Source of the DNA: Halomonas sp. A40-4
Lineage (GTDB): Bacteria > Pseudomonadota > Gammaproteobacteria > Pseudomonadales > Halomonadaceae
Assembly (NCBI RefSeq): GCF_015767635.1
Contig: NZ_CP065230.1
Span: forward strand, 3,534,001-3,598,000
DNA: 64,000 bases
Reading direction: 5' to 3'
Part shown: in pieces, positions 8,999-17,452 of the stretch
Layout: each line of letters opens with the position of its first letter
Position numbering within the stretch: position 1 is the stretch's first letter
Notes under the pieces: model-generated
The model's input: the letters and a program-made list of their open reading frames with translations, nothing else
Told to the model about the DNA's origin: nothing
Databases searched by the model: none
Position numbers and translations under genes: made by a program

Positions 8999-9622
8999 AT
9001 GAATCGCCGCAAGGCCGACGCGGAACGCACCCGGGAAACTATCCTGGACGCGGCAGAAACCACTTTTCTCGCCCAGGGGGTTTCTCGCACCACCCTCGCG
9101 CATATTGCCCAGGCAGCGGGCGTTACCCGTGGGGCGATTTATTGGCACTTTGAGGATAAGGCCGCACTCTTTGATGCGTTACTCGAGCGGGTGCGCATTC
9201 CGCTGGATGAAATCGTTGACCACGCCGTGCAACAGCTTGGCACGACACCGGTAGAGTGTTTGCGCGACATCGCTCAACGCTCGCTGGCGGGTATCTGCCA
9301 CGATTTGCCGCTGCAACGGGCTGCCACCATCGTGCTGCACCGCTGCGAAAAACTTGAAGACGACCACCCGCGTATCAGCATGATTACACGGCTTTCCGAG
9401 CATGCAGAAGCCAGGGTCGAGCAACTGTTCGAACAGGTCCAGCAGCAGGGCCAGTTGCGTGCAGACTTGACGCCCGCAAGCGCTCGTCGACAGTTTCACG
9501 GGTTCTTGATTGGCACCTGCTTTGATTGGCTGCAAGACACCCATCAGTATTCATTGGATGCCGACCGTGGCAGCATCGTCGAAACATTGATGCGCGGACT
9601 CCTGTTGGAGAAATCACACTAA
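8999..9622 (+). CDS. TetR/AcrR family repressor of the RND operon
   Basis: A 207-residue regulator with an N-terminal helix-turn-helix (about residues 10-55): TRETILDAAETTFLAQGV, then TTLAHIAQAAGVTRGAIYWH and FEDKAALF, matching the AcrR/TtgR subgroup. The C-terminal ligand domain has DDHPRISMITR and an LGTCFDWLQD-like helix (IGTCFDWLQD). ATG at 8999 follows CAGGAGCCGCC; the longer frame from 8843 would cross the operator. The divergent arrangement and the palindrome imply self-repression and repression of the pump, relieved by a pump substrate. The inducer is unknown. Confidence 0.92.
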   Translation: MNRRKADAERTRETILDAAETTFLAQGVSRTTLAHIAQAAGVTRGAIYWHFEDKAALFDALLERVRIPLDEIVDHAVQQLGTTPVECLRDIAQRSLAGICHDLPLQRAATIVLHRCEKLEDDHPRISMITRLSEHAEARVEQLFEQVQQQGQLRADLTPASARRQFHGFLIGTCFDWLQDTHQYSLDADRGSIVETLMRGLLLEKSH

Positions 9623-9689
9623 ATTTAACCACCTTGGCATACGGTTTGCTTCCTACACTGGATGAATGTTCTTTCTCCTGGAGCTTGCC

Positions 9690-10955
9690 ATGCATCATTC
9701 AGATTACCCCCTCAGCGAAGTCCCCCTAAGCGCCCGCAAGGGCCTGCTCTCCACTTCAGCGGTACTGCTCGGCTTTACCTTCTTTACCGCCACCATGTGG
9801 GCAGGGGGCACCCTGGGTCAGGCCTTCTCGATCGGCCAACTGCTATGGATCATTCTGGTGGGTAATCTTTTACTGGGTGCCTACGCCGCTACACTTGCCT
9901 ATATTGCTTGTAAAAGCGGGCTTAATTCAGTGCTGATGGGGCGCTTCTGCTTCGGCGAAAAAGGCAGCAAGTTGTCTGATTTCATCCTCGGCTTCACCCA
10001 GATTGGCTGGTACGCCTGGGGCACGGCAACGATCGCTCTGGTATTGGTACGCACCACCGGGATGCCCGAATGGCTGGAAATCCCCTTAATGGTGCTGTTT
10101 GGCTTTGGTTTCTGCGTCACCGCCATGATCGGCTACAAGGGGATGGACTGGCTTTCACGCTTTGCCGTGCCCGCCATGATGCTGTTTATCCTGATCAGCC
10201 TTTTCACCGGGCTGGTGGATGCGCGCGGCTTTGCCGGGTTAAGCCAGCAAACACCCACGGAGAGCATGAGCGTGGCCGCGGCGATTACCGTCATCATTGG
10301 CACCTTTATCAGCGGCGGCACCCAGGCGACCAACTGGAGCCGCTTCGCCAAGACACCCAAAATTGCCGTCATCTCTACCGTGGCGGCTTTCTTTGTGGGG
10401 AACGGCTTGATGGTGCTCACCGGTGCCCTGGGCACCATGATCTACCAGCAAGCAGATATTGTTGATGTATTGATCGCCCAGGGCTTTGTCACCATCGCCG
10501 TGCTGATGCTGTTTCTGAATATCTGGACCACCCAGGACAACACCATTTACAACTTTGCCGTCGCGGGCTGCAATTTGCTACGCACCGAAAAACGCCGCCT
10601 GGTCACGGTAGGCGGTGCGGCGATAGGGACCGTGCTGGCGGTCGGCGGCATGTACAACCTGCTGATCCCCTTCCTGGTGCTTTTGGGCACCTTTATTCCG
10701 CCCATGGGCGGCGTGATCATGGCGGACTTCTGGCTCAAGCATAAAGGTCGCTATCCAGCGCTTGAACGCGCTCAGCTACCCGATTTTAACCGCCGTGGCT
10801 TAGCCGCCTATGCGCTAGGCGCTGGCGCTGCCTACTTCTCGCCGTTACTGCCGCCGCTAGTGGGCGTCGTGGTCGCAGCAGGAAGCTATGCTGTGCTGTT
10901 GCGCGTCAATCACGCTACGCTGGGTGATAGCCTTCCCTCTGCTGCCAAACAATAA
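9690..10955 (+). CDS. codB: Cytosine permease (NCS1 family)
   Basis: A 421-residue inner-membrane carrier of the nucleobase-cation symport-1 family that brings in cytosine with H+ or Na+. About 12 hydrophobic segments are visible. The N-terminal HSDYPLSEVPLSARKGLLST and the TFISGGTQATNWSRFAKTP loop are typical of CodB. ATG at 9690 follows CTGGAG by eight bases. The cytosine deaminase gene begins 17 bases after its stop, so they form one operon. Assignment of substrate rests on family resemblance and on that partner. Confidence 0.92.
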   Translation: MHHSDYPLSEVPLSARKGLLSTSAVLLGFTFFTATMWAGGTLGQAFSIGQLLWIILVGNLLLGAYAATLAYIACKSGLNSVLMGRFCFGEKGSKLSDFILGFTQIGWYAWGTATIALVLVRTTGMPEWLEIPLMVLFGFGFCVTAMIGYKGMDWLSRFAVPAMMLFILISLFTGLVDARGFAGLSQQTPTESMSVAAAITVIIGTFISGGTQATNWSRFAKTPKIAVISTVAAFFVGNGLMVLTGALGTMIYQQADIVDVLIAQGFVTIAVLMLFLNIWTTQDNTIYNFAVAGCNLLRTEKRRLVTVGGAAIGTVLAVGGMYNLLIPFLVLLGTFIPPMGGVIMADFWLKHKGRYPALERAQLPDFNRRGLAAYALGAGAAYFSPLLPPLVGVVVAAGSYAVLLRVNHATLGDSLPSAAKQ

Positions 10956-10972
10956 GTGAGCCATTTTTTTAT

Positions 10973-12241
10973 ATGAGCATACAGATTATCAACGCCCGGC
11001 TACGCCAACGCCCCGAGCTTTACCGTATTGAGATCGAGAACGGTATATTCACAGCGATTACGGCCCAGGACGCACCGCTAACCATAAGCGACGACCAAAT
11101 TCGCGAAGAACAGATTGATGCAGGCGGTAAACTGCTTTGCGCGCCGTTTATCGAGCCGCATATTCATCTGGATGCGGCGCTGACGGCGGGCGAGCCAAGC
11201 TGGAACCAGAGTGGCACCCTGTTTGAAGGCATTGAGCGATGGGGCGAGCGTAAGCCGATGCTCACCGAAGCCGATATTCGCGAGCGGGCACTTAAAACGC
11301 TGAACCTGCTGATCAGTAACGGCGTTCAGTTTGTACGCACCCACGCCGATACCAGCGACCCCAGCCTGATTGGCATCAAGACACTGTGCGCCCTACGCGA
11401 CGAACTGAAAGACAAGATTGATATTCAGGTGGTCGCTTTCCCGCAGGATGGCCTGCTCTCCTACCCAGGGGGCGAGAAACTGCTGGAAGAGGCGCTGGAG
11501 ATCGGCGCCGATGTGGTCGGCGGCATTCCCCACTTCGAATACACCCGCGAACTGGGGGTGGCCTCCATGCAGCGGGTGATCGAACTGGCGATCAAGTACG
11601 ACCGTCTGGTGGATGTCCACTGCGACGAAATCGACGACCCCAACTCGCGGTTTCTCGAAGTGCTGGCCCATGAAGCGCTGACGCATGACCTGGGCAGCCG
11701 CGTTACCGCCAGCCACACCACCGCGATGCATTCCTACAATAACGCCTACTGCTCCAAGCTGTTTCTGCTGCTCAAGCGCTCGGGTATCAACTTTGTCTCC
11801 TGCCCCACCGAAAGCATTCACTTGCAAGGGCGTTTCGACAGCTACCCGAAGCGACGCGGCGTGACCCGGGTGAAAGAGTTCAACGAGGCAGGCATCAACG
11901 TGTGCTTTGCCGAAGATTCCATCGTCGACCCCTGGTACTCGTTGGGGAACGGCAAACTGTTGCGCACGCTGGATTTTGGCCTGCATATCTGCCACATGAT
12001 GGGCTATCAGGATTTCAGCCAGGCGCTTTCGCTGATCACCGACAACAGTGCGCGCACCCTCGATATCGAATCACGCTACGGCATTGAAGTGGGCAAACCC
12101 GCCAGCTTCAACCTGCTGGACGGCGAGGACGATTACAGCGTATTGCGCACCCAGGGGGATGTGCTGCTCTCGGTACGCCACGGCGAGGTCATTATGCAGC
12201 GCGAGCCGGCCAGAATCACCACGCCACCGTGGCTTGGCTAA
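10973..12241 (+). CDS. codA: Cytosine deaminase
   Basis: A 422-residue amidohydrolase that converts cytosine to uracil and ammonia in the cytoplasm. Metal and active-site motifs seen: PHIHLDAAL (HxH, near residue 64), VDVHCDEIDD (His and the catalytic Glu, near 218), SHTTAMHSY (near 246) and FAEDSIVDPW, whose Asp is the metal ligand (near 313). Length matches E. coli CodA (about 427). The ribosome site is weak (GTGAG, then a T-run) so translation is probably coupled to codB. Uracil could feed salvage or pyrimidine breakdown; an aminotransferase and mmsA suited to beta-alanine lie at 26.5-29.4 kb. Confidence 0.95.
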   Translation: MSIQIINARLRQRPELYRIEIENGIFTAITAQDAPLTISDDQIREEQIDAGGKLLCAPFIEPHIHLDAALTAGEPSWNQSGTLFEGIERWGERKPMLTEADIRERALKTLNLLISNGVQFVRTHADTSDPSLIGIKTLCALRDELKDKIDIQVVAFPQDGLLSYPGGEKLLEEALEIGADVVGGIPHFEYTRELGVASMQRVIELAIKYDRLVDVHCDEIDDPNSRFLEVLAHEALTHDLGSRVTASHTTAMHSYNNAYCSKLFLLLKRSGINFVSCPTESIHLQGRFDSYPKRRGVTRVKEFNEAGINVCFAEDSIVDPWYSLGNGKLLRTLDFGLHICHMMGYQDFSQALSLITDNSARTLDIESRYGIEVGKPASFNLLDGEDDYSVLRTQGDVLLSVRHGEVIMQREPARITTPPWLG

Positions 12242-12292
12242 CACAACCCAATCGCGTTAGGTTAACCATTCAGCCAACACAGGGATTTCACG

Positions 12293-12769
12293 ATGAGCGT
12301 CGAGACCGTTCGCCAGTTTTTTGCCGAGCATGCCCCGGATGTGACCATCGAGGAGCTTGAAACCAGCACGGCCACGGTGCAGCTCGCCGCTGATGCCCAT
12401 GGAGTGGCCCCTGGTCAAATTGCCAAGACCCTGGCGTTTCGGGTGGGCGAAAAACCGCTACTGATCGTCGCCAGCGGCAACGCGCGCATTGATAACCGCA
12501 AGATTCGCGACACCTTCGGCGGCAAGGCAAAGATGCTCGACGCCGACACCGTCATGGAACTCACCAGCCACCCGGTCGGCGGCGTCTGCCCGTTCGGCCT
12601 CGCCACTGACTTGCCGGTTTACTGCGATGAATCCCTCCACACCTTTGATGAAGTGCTCCCCGCCGCCGGCTCGCCCAATAGCGCCGTGCGCCTGAGCCCC
12701 AGGCGCCTGGCCGAGCTGGTCAATGGCCAGTGGGTAGATGTGTGCAAGCTGCCGGAGAAGGTGGAGTAA
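12293..12769 (+). CDS. ybaK: YbaK/EbsC-family aminoacyl-tRNA deacylase
   Basis: A 158-residue protein of the YbaK/ProX editing family, which hydrolyses mischarged tRNA such as Cys-tRNA(Pro). Seen: KTLAFRVGEKPLLIVASGN, with the conserved Lys near residue 44, and the signature THPVGGVCPFG-like block (SHPVGGVCPFGLATDLPVY). ATG has AGGGATTTCACG before it. It follows codA by 51 bases and could be co-transcribed. The exact mischarged substrate cannot be read from sequence. Confidence 0.88.
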   Translation: MSVETVRQFFAEHAPDVTIEELETSTATVQLAADAHGVAPGQIAKTLAFRVGEKPLLIVASGNARIDNRKIRDTFGGKAKMLDADTVMELTSHPVGGVCPFGLATDLPVYCDESLHTFDEVLPAAGSPNSAVRLSPRRLAELVNGQWVDVCKLPEKVE

Positions 12770-12833
12770 TCCAGTCCATCACAACAATAAAGATGTCTTT
12801 TATACTGTACGTGTTGGAGTAGAGCGCTATACT

Positions 12834-12851
12834 TGTACCATTCAATGTACA
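12834..12851. promoter_or_regulatory. YefM-type operator (paired TGTAC boxes)
   Basis: Two TGTAC boxes, TGTACC at 12834 and TGTACA at 12846, are 12 bases apart centre to centre, which is the spacing described for the E. coli yefM-yoeB operator core TGTACA. A third TGTAC starts at 12806. A -10-like TATACT is at 12828-12833. The site ends at the ribosome-binding AGGAG of yefM. Confidence 0.7.
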
Positions 12852-12862
12852 GGAGATAAAGT

Positions 12863-13117
12863 ATGCGTGTTATATCGTTTACCGAAGCGCGGAACGGCCT
12901 GAAAAGCTTACTGGACGGTGTCGTCAATGATGCCGATACCACGATTATTACCCGCCGCGACGCAGAAGATGCAGTGGTCATGTCACTCGACTACTACAAC
13001 AGCCTTATGGAAACCGTTTACTTGATGCGCTCACCCGCTAACGCGGAGCGCTTAAATAAGTCCATTGCTCAGTACCGTGCGGGGCAGGCGCAATCAAGGG
13101 AACTAATAGATGAATAG
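12863..13117 (+). CDS. yefM: Antitoxin YefM (type II)
   Basis: An 84-residue Phd/YefM antitoxin that binds and neutralises YoeB and represses its own operon. The N-terminal DNA-binding fold is clear: MRVISFTEARNGLKSLLD, then TTIITRRDAEDAVVMSLDYY and NSLMET. The acidic, flexible C-terminus (ending QSRELIDE) is the toxin-wrapping tail. ATG follows AGGAGATAAAGT. The gene overlaps the toxin gene by eight bases, keeping the pair coupled. Base composition is lower in GC than neighbours, consistent with a mobile stabilising module. Confidence 0.95.
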   Translation: MRVISFTEARNGLKSLLDGVVNDADTTIITRRDAEDAVVMSLDYYNSLMETVYLMRSPANAERLNKSIAQYRAGQAQSRELIDE

Positions 13118-13373
13118 TCGTTTGTTGTGCTGGACGAATGAAGCTTGGAGTGACTACCTCTATTGGCAAGGGCAGGATAAAAAGACCTTAAAGCGCATCA
13201 ATAAACTTATCTCAGATACGCAACGCTCTCCCTTCGAGGGCATTGGAAAGCCAGAACCCCTCAGGGAAAACCTCTCAGGCTTATGGTCGCGACGCATCGA
13301 CGACACACATCGCTTGGTTTATGCCGTTGATGCATCCACTCTCACTATTATTGCCTGCCGCTACCATTACTAA
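13110..13373 (+). CDS. yoeB: Toxin YoeB (ribosome-dependent mRNA endonuclease)
   Basis: An 87-residue RelE-superfamily toxin that cleaves mRNA in the ribosomal A site. Seen: WTNEAWSDYLYWQGQDKKTL, the SPFEGIGKPEPL loop with the catalytic Glu, the SRRIDDTHRLVY strand with the catalytic Arg, and the C-terminal CRYHY with the catalytic His and terminal Tyr. All key residues of the E. coli enzyme are present, so the toxin is expected to be active. It overlaps the antitoxin gene by eight bases. Confidence 0.96.
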   Translation: MNSRLLCWTNEAWSDYLYWQGQDKKTLKRINKLISDTQRSPFEGIGKPEPLRENLSGLWSRRIDDTHRLVYAVDASTLTIIACRYHY

Positions 13374-13374
13374 G

Positions 13375-13830
13375 CTAACACCCGCATGCCACAGGCTCTG
13401 CATTGATTAAACTTCCCTGTTGCTCACCTGTTTGGATGGGGTGTTGGTCACGACGCCAAAAATCCAACCCTCCGAGCAATTCTTTTACCTTCAGCCCTGC
13501 GCTTGCCAGCTTCCAGGCGCCTTTGGTTGAGCCGTTACAGCCAATGCCATCGCAGTAAGTGATATAGACAAGGGTGTTATCCAGCTCAGCCAAGCGCTCT
13601 GGCGTCATCTCTTTATGCGGCAAACTGATTGCCCCAGGAATATGCCCGGCACAGTAGTGCTCAAAACTGCGGGTATCGATCACCACAATATCGGCAATGC
13701 CATTGGCCAAATCCTGCGCCACATCCCAGGCATCCGTGTGCCAGCAGAGCTTGTCGACCATCGCCGCGGCCATGGCGGTAGGGTTAGCAGGCGGAAACGC
13801 CAATACGGCGGATTGATGTTCGCTTTTCAT
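13375..13830 (-). CDS. Rhodanese-like domain protein
   Basis: A 151-residue single-domain rhodanese (sulfurtransferase fold). Seen: VVIDTRSFEHYCAGHIPGAI near the start of the domain and the active-site loop YITYCDGIGCNGSTKGAW with the persulfide Cys. ATG at 13830 follows AAGGGCCAAGCG; the longer frame to 13902 reads back into the upstream gene. It is the second gene of a two-gene operon, ten bases after a GNAT acetyltransferase, divergent from a MocR regulator. Sulfur donor and acceptor are unknown. Confidence 0.88.
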   Translation of the reverse strand: MKSEHQSAVLAFPPANPTAMAAAMVDKLCWHTDAWDVAQDLANGIADIVVIDTRSFEHYCAGHIPGAISLPHKEMTPERLAELDNTLVYITYCDGIGCNGSTKGAWKLASAGLKVKELLGGLDFWRRDQHPIQTGEQQGSLINAEPVACGC

Positions 13831-13840
13831 CGCTTGGCCC

Positions 13841-14290
13841 TTATTTGATATCGAGTAAATAGCCGTAAAACGCGTCGTTGCGCTGCCAGCCCAATGATTC
13901 ATAAAGGTGCTGGGCGCGCTCGTTCTCGACCTGTGTCATCAGCATCAAACGTGCGACGCCGTGATCGTGAGCCAGCTGTGTAGCGGCTTCCATTAATGCC
14001 CTTCCGGTGCCTTTATCACGACAGTCAGGCAGCACAAAGAGGTCGTTCAGCGTCCAGCGGGCATTTAGGCCCACCGTGGAAACCCCAGGGTAAAGCTGCA
14101 CAAAACCAGTGAGCGTTCCTTCACTATTCTCGCTCACCAGAATAAATGAATCTCCCAGCCCCATGCGCTGATCTAAAAAATCACGCGCCGCGTCAATATC
14201 ACTCGGTTGTTTATAAAACTGACGATAGCCATCGAGTAAACCACTGAGTGGTTCCAGATCCTCGAGTACCGCCGAACGAATGTTAACCAT
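13841..14290 (-). CDS. GNAT-family N-acetyltransferase
   Basis: A 149-residue GCN5-related acetyltransferase. The acetyl-CoA loop is DCRDKGTGRALMEAA (Q/R-x-x-G-x-G/A) preceded by LNDLFVLP, and the fold ends with NERAQHLYESLGWQR. ATG at 14290 has GGAG ten bases before it; the longer start at 14323 is inside the intergenic region. It heads a two-gene operon with a rhodanese and is divergent from a MocR regulator, so the acceptor may be a small amine or amino acid sensed by that regulator; this is inference. Confidence 0.88.
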   Translation of the reverse strand: MVNIRSAVLEDLEPLSGLLDGYRQFYKQPSDIDAARDFLDQRMGLGDSFILVSENSEGTLTGFVQLYPGVSTVGLNARWTLNDLFVLPDCRDKGTGRALMEAATQLAHDHGVARLMLMTQVENERAQHLYESLGWQRNDAFYGYLLDIK

Positions 14291-14382
14291 AACGACTACT
14301 CCAACTGGGTGGTGATTCAACACAGATTGCCGCTATAGTGGTCTACGATAAAGAGCCACTTAACGCTATTTTGAGGGAACCA

Positions 14383-15873
14383 GTGAAACGACATGATGCG
14401 GCTGGCGACTGGATTGCGGAAGCGCTGGCGCTAAGGCTAAACCCGCACGAAGCGGCTACGCTGGTTGAGCAGCTCTATCGCTCGCTAAAGGAGTGGATTC
14501 AATACGGCGAGTTGTCGGCAGGCGATGCGCTCCCCTCGTCCCGCTACTTGGCCCGCGCTTTGAGTATTAGCCGCAATACCGTGCTAGCCGCCACAGATCG
14601 GCTATTAGCGGAAGGTCTGCTGATTGCTCTCCAAGGGGCAGGGCTCTATGTAGCAGACCTACCTACGCTGTTAACCAGGGCTGAGGCACCAACCCCTGTG
14701 CCTGTTCGCTACTCAAACCGAGGCAACAAACTATTAGCGCTAAGCGGAACGTTAAGCCACGGTCATCGCGCCTTCGCGCCTGGCGTCCCTGCGCTCGACC
14801 TGTTCCCTCGCAAGCAATGGCAGCGGTTGTTACGTCGGCACTATTATCAGGCGGAACGGTCATGGATGGATTATCAAACCGGCGGCGGGCTACCTGCTCT
14901 CAAGGCGGCTCTTTGTGACTATCTAAGACTATCCCGCGCGGTGCGCTGCCAACCAGAACAGATTGTGATTACCCAGGGCGCCCAGCAGGCGTTTGAACTG
15001 ATTACCCAATTACTCACCGATCATGGGGATTCGGTTTGGATGGAGGAGCCGGGATACGGCGGCGCTCAGGCCTGTTTTCTGGCATCAGGTTTGGCGGTCA
15101 CGCCCATACCCGTCGATAAAGAAGGGGTAAACCCGTCACTTGCCCCAGAGAATGCGCCAGCCCCTCGGCTTATTTACGTGACACCCTCTCACCAGTATCC
15201 CATCGGCGTGACCATGCCGGTACCCCGGCGGCTGACGTTACTCGAGCATGCGTCTCGCACCGGCAGTTGGATCATTGAAGACGATTACGACAGCGAATTT
15301 CGTTACGACACGCCGCCAACGCCCTCGCTCCAGGGCCTCGCTGAACAGGCATCGGTCATTTATGTAGGCACCTTCAGTAAGGTGCTCTATCCAGGCTTAC
15401 GCCTGGGCTATCTGGTCGTGCCTGAAGCGCTTGCCGAAGACGTCAGACTGGCCCACGCACGCCTACACCGAGAGGGTAACTACCCTGTACAGTCGGCCCT
15501 CGCCGAATTCATTGCCAACGGGCACTTTACTCGCCACATCGCTCGGATGCGGGCCGCTTACCGCCAGCGCCAAGCCTGTTTGCGAGCGGCGTTAGCGCCT
15601 GCAGTGGCCGCAGGGCTTAGGCTTTCTGACGGCCATGCGGGCATGCACCTGTTAGCCGAACTCGACACCATAGAAGAAGAAAACATGCTTGTAAGACGCG
15701 CCGAGAAGCAAGGTATTACGCTTTCGCCACTTTCCCGCTATTACCTTGCTGAGAACAAGCGCCCTGGTTTAGTGCTCGGCTATGCGGGCTCAACGGAATG
15801 CGAGCTTACCAACGCCGGTGCATGGCTTAGCGACGCCTACTTGGCCATAAAGCAATCGGTGACCATTACCTAG
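14383..15873 (+). CDS. MocR/PdxR-type GntR-aminotransferase transcription regulator
   Basis: A 496-residue fusion of a winged helix (about residues 28-90: AGDALPSSRYLARALSISRN) with a fold-type-I aminotransferase domain. The PLP lysine lies in FSKVLYPGLRLGYLVVP and IIEDDYDSEFRY carries the PLP-binding Asp. ATG is not used; GTG at 14383 has GAGGGA seven bases before it. A further frame extension to 14338 has no ribosome site. Such proteins sense PLP or an amino compound through the catalytically reshaped domain. It is divergent from the GNAT-rhodanese operon, its likely target. Confidence 0.9.
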   Translation: MKRHDAAGDWIAEALALRLNPHEAATLVEQLYRSLKEWIQYGELSAGDALPSSRYLARALSISRNTVLAATDRLLAEGLLIALQGAGLYVADLPTLLTRAEAPTPVPVRYSNRGNKLLALSGTLSHGHRAFAPGVPALDLFPRKQWQRLLRRHYYQAERSWMDYQTGGGLPALKAALCDYLRLSRAVRCQPEQIVITQGAQQAFELITQLLTDHGDSVWMEEPGYGGAQACFLASGLAVTPIPVDKEGVNPSLAPENAPAPRLIYVTPSHQYPIGVTMPVPRRLTLLEHASRTGSWIIEDDYDSEFRYDTPPTPSLQGLAEQASVIYVGTFSKVLYPGLRLGYLVVPEALAEDVRLAHARLHREGNYPVQSALAEFIANGHFTRHIARMRAAYRQRQACLRAALAPAVAAGLRLSDGHAGMHLLAELDTIEEENMLVRRAEKQGITLSPLSRYYLAENKRPGLVLGYAGSTECELTNAGAWLSDAYLAIKQSVTIT

Positions 15874-16019
15874 CAGTACATGACAGCAAACGTCGCCCTC
15901 CATCAATTGATGGCCTGCCGCGTATTCTCCGAGTACCTTCCTGTAGTAGGGTAATGCTCTTTACGCACGCATCTTTCTATCAACCAGCAAGGGGACAACG
16001 CGTTCCCGATGGGGTCAAC

Positions 16020-16745
16020 GTGGTTCAACCGTTCTCTTCGCAAACAGAGTCTCGCGCTTCGATAAGTAAGGCTTGGGGCGTGCATGCCTTCACGGCCAGC
16101 GGCGTTCTGCTCGGCACGATGGCGATGCTCGCCCTGGTCGACAATAATCCGGTTGCCTGTCTTCTCTGGCTGGGCGCAGCAATGCTGGTCGATGGCTTCG
16201 ATGGCACCCTGGCCCGCAAGTTCGACGTCAAGACCGTGCTGCCCCATTTCGATGGTTCAACCCTCGACATGGTCATCGATTACCTTACCTGGGCCTTTAT
16301 CCCGGCGCTTTTCATCTACTCCTTTATTGAGCTACCGCCCAACCTTGGGCTTTTGACAGTGTTCATCATCCTGCTGTCTTCGATGTTCTGTTTCTGCAAC
16401 GTCAATATGAAAAGCCAGGATAATTTCTTTGTTGGCTTTCCTGCTGCCTGGAACGTCGTCGCGGTCTATGTCTATATTCTCGATCTGCCGCCCTGGTTCA
16501 CGTTTGCCGTGATTGTCCTGCTGGCCGCCCTCACCGTGACACGGATGAAGTTTCTTCACCCGTTCCGGGTGCGCCTGTTCATGCCGCTCAATATCGCCGT
16601 GACGCTTGCATGGTTTGTCTGTGCCACGTCACTGGTACTCTCCACCCCCGAGCACGCGGCCTGGGCACTATGGGGCTGGGGTGTCACCTCTGTGTACTTC
16701 GTGGGTATCTGCCTGTGGCGTACCGCGAAAGAATGGTTCGATTGA
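16020..16745 (+). CDS. pcs: Phosphatidylcholine synthase
   Basis: A 241-residue inner-membrane CDP-alcohol phosphotransferase that joins choline to CDP-diacylglycerol. The catalytic signature DG-x2-AR-x8-G-x3-D-x3-D is complete: DGTLARKFD, then HFDGSTLDMVID. AWGVHAFTASG near the N-terminus is typical of Pcs. About eight membrane helices are visible. Start is uncertain: GTG at 16020 has GGGG just upstream and gives the usual N-terminal length; the frame could open at 15954. It links choline to membrane lipid in an organism that also degrades betaine. Confidence 0.85.
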   Translation: MVQPFSSQTESRASISKAWGVHAFTASGVLLGTMAMLALVDNNPVACLLWLGAAMLVDGFDGTLARKFDVKTVLPHFDGSTLDMVIDYLTWAFIPALFIYSFIELPPNLGLLTVFIILLSSMFCFCNVNMKSQDNFFVGFPAAWNVVAVYVYILDLPPWFTFAVIVLLAALTVTRMKFLHPFRVRLFMPLNIAVTLAWFVCATSLVLSTPEHAAWALWGWGVTSVYFVGICLWRTAKEWFD

Positions 16746-16755
16746 CAGGTCACTG

Positions 16756-17385
16756 ATGGCTAACGACTTTATCGCTCCCGATGGATACCCCCGCTGCCAG
16801 TGGTGTGGCGGTGCGCCGGAATTATTACCCTATCACGACAATGAGTGGGGCTTTCCGGTAGATGATGATCAGCGGCTATTCGAGAAGCTGTGCCTGGAGA
16901 GCTTTCAGTCAGGCTTGAGCTGGCGCACGATTCTCAATAAGCGCGACAACTTTCGTGCCGCCTTTCACCACTTCGACTTCCATCAGGTTGCCCGCTTTGG
17001 CGAAGACGATGTGCAGCGTTTACTTCAAGACGCGGGAATTATTCGCCATCGCGGCAAGATTGAAGCAACGATTAACAATGCCAGGCGGGCCCAGGAAATG
17101 GTCGAACAGGAAGGCTCACTGGCCGCGTTTTTCTGGCGTTTTGAACCAGCCCCCTCTTCGCTACCACCACCACAGTCCCAGACCACCTCGCCTGAATCTA
17201 TTGCCCTTGCCAAGGCGTTGAAAAAGCGTGGCTGGAAGTTCTTCGGCCCTACAACCGCGTTTGCCTTTATGCAGGCGATGGGGCTGCTCAATGATCACGC
17301 GGAAGGATGTATCGTTCGCGAACAAGCAGCTCGCGCCCGGGAGGGATTTTTGCGGCCGACCGGCCAGCAAAAACCCACCGCCTAG
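16756..17385 (+). CDS. tag: DNA-3-methyladenine glycosylase I
   Basis: A 209-residue base-excision repair enzyme that removes 3-methyladenine. Seen: the zinc-binding N-terminal CQWC and C-terminal NDHAEGC pairs, YHDNEWGFPVDDDQRLFEKL, and ESFQSGLSWRTILNKRDNFR. The family normally begins RCxWC close to the N-terminus, as here. ATG at 16756 is ten bases after the pcs stop, so the two may be read together; a longer frame from 16606 lies inside pcs. A Ser/Pro/Gln-rich insert near residues 130-150 is unusual but is away from the catalytic core. Confidence 0.93.
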   Translation: MANDFIAPDGYPRCQWCGGAPELLPYHDNEWGFPVDDDQRLFEKLCLESFQSGLSWRTILNKRDNFRAAFHHFDFHQVARFGEDDVQRLLQDAGIIRHRGKIEATINNARRAQEMVEQEGSLAAFFWRFEPAPSSLPPPQSQTTSPESIALAKALKKRGWKFFGPTTAFAFMQAMGLLNDHAEGCIVREQAARAREGFLRPTGQQKPTA

Positions 17386-17401
17386 CAAGCCAGGCGGTGG
17401 G
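17369..17401 (-). terminator. Terminator hairpin shared by tag and fasciclin gene
   Basis: A perfect 10-bp stem CCCACCGCCT (17374-17383) with AGGCGGTGGG (17392-17401). On the minus strand it is followed by TTTTTG, so it ends the fasciclin gene. The left arm overlaps the tag stop codon, so it may also limit plus-strand read-through. Confidence 0.85.
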
Positions 17402-17452
17402 CAAACGTAACCTCAAACGAATAATTGTCACTATCCGATGTGAGCGAGACCT

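Noticed and set aside
12770..13373. A possible mobile or defence island around yefM-yoeB
   Set aside because: No integrase, repeats or attachment site nearby; the pair stands alone between chromosomal genes.
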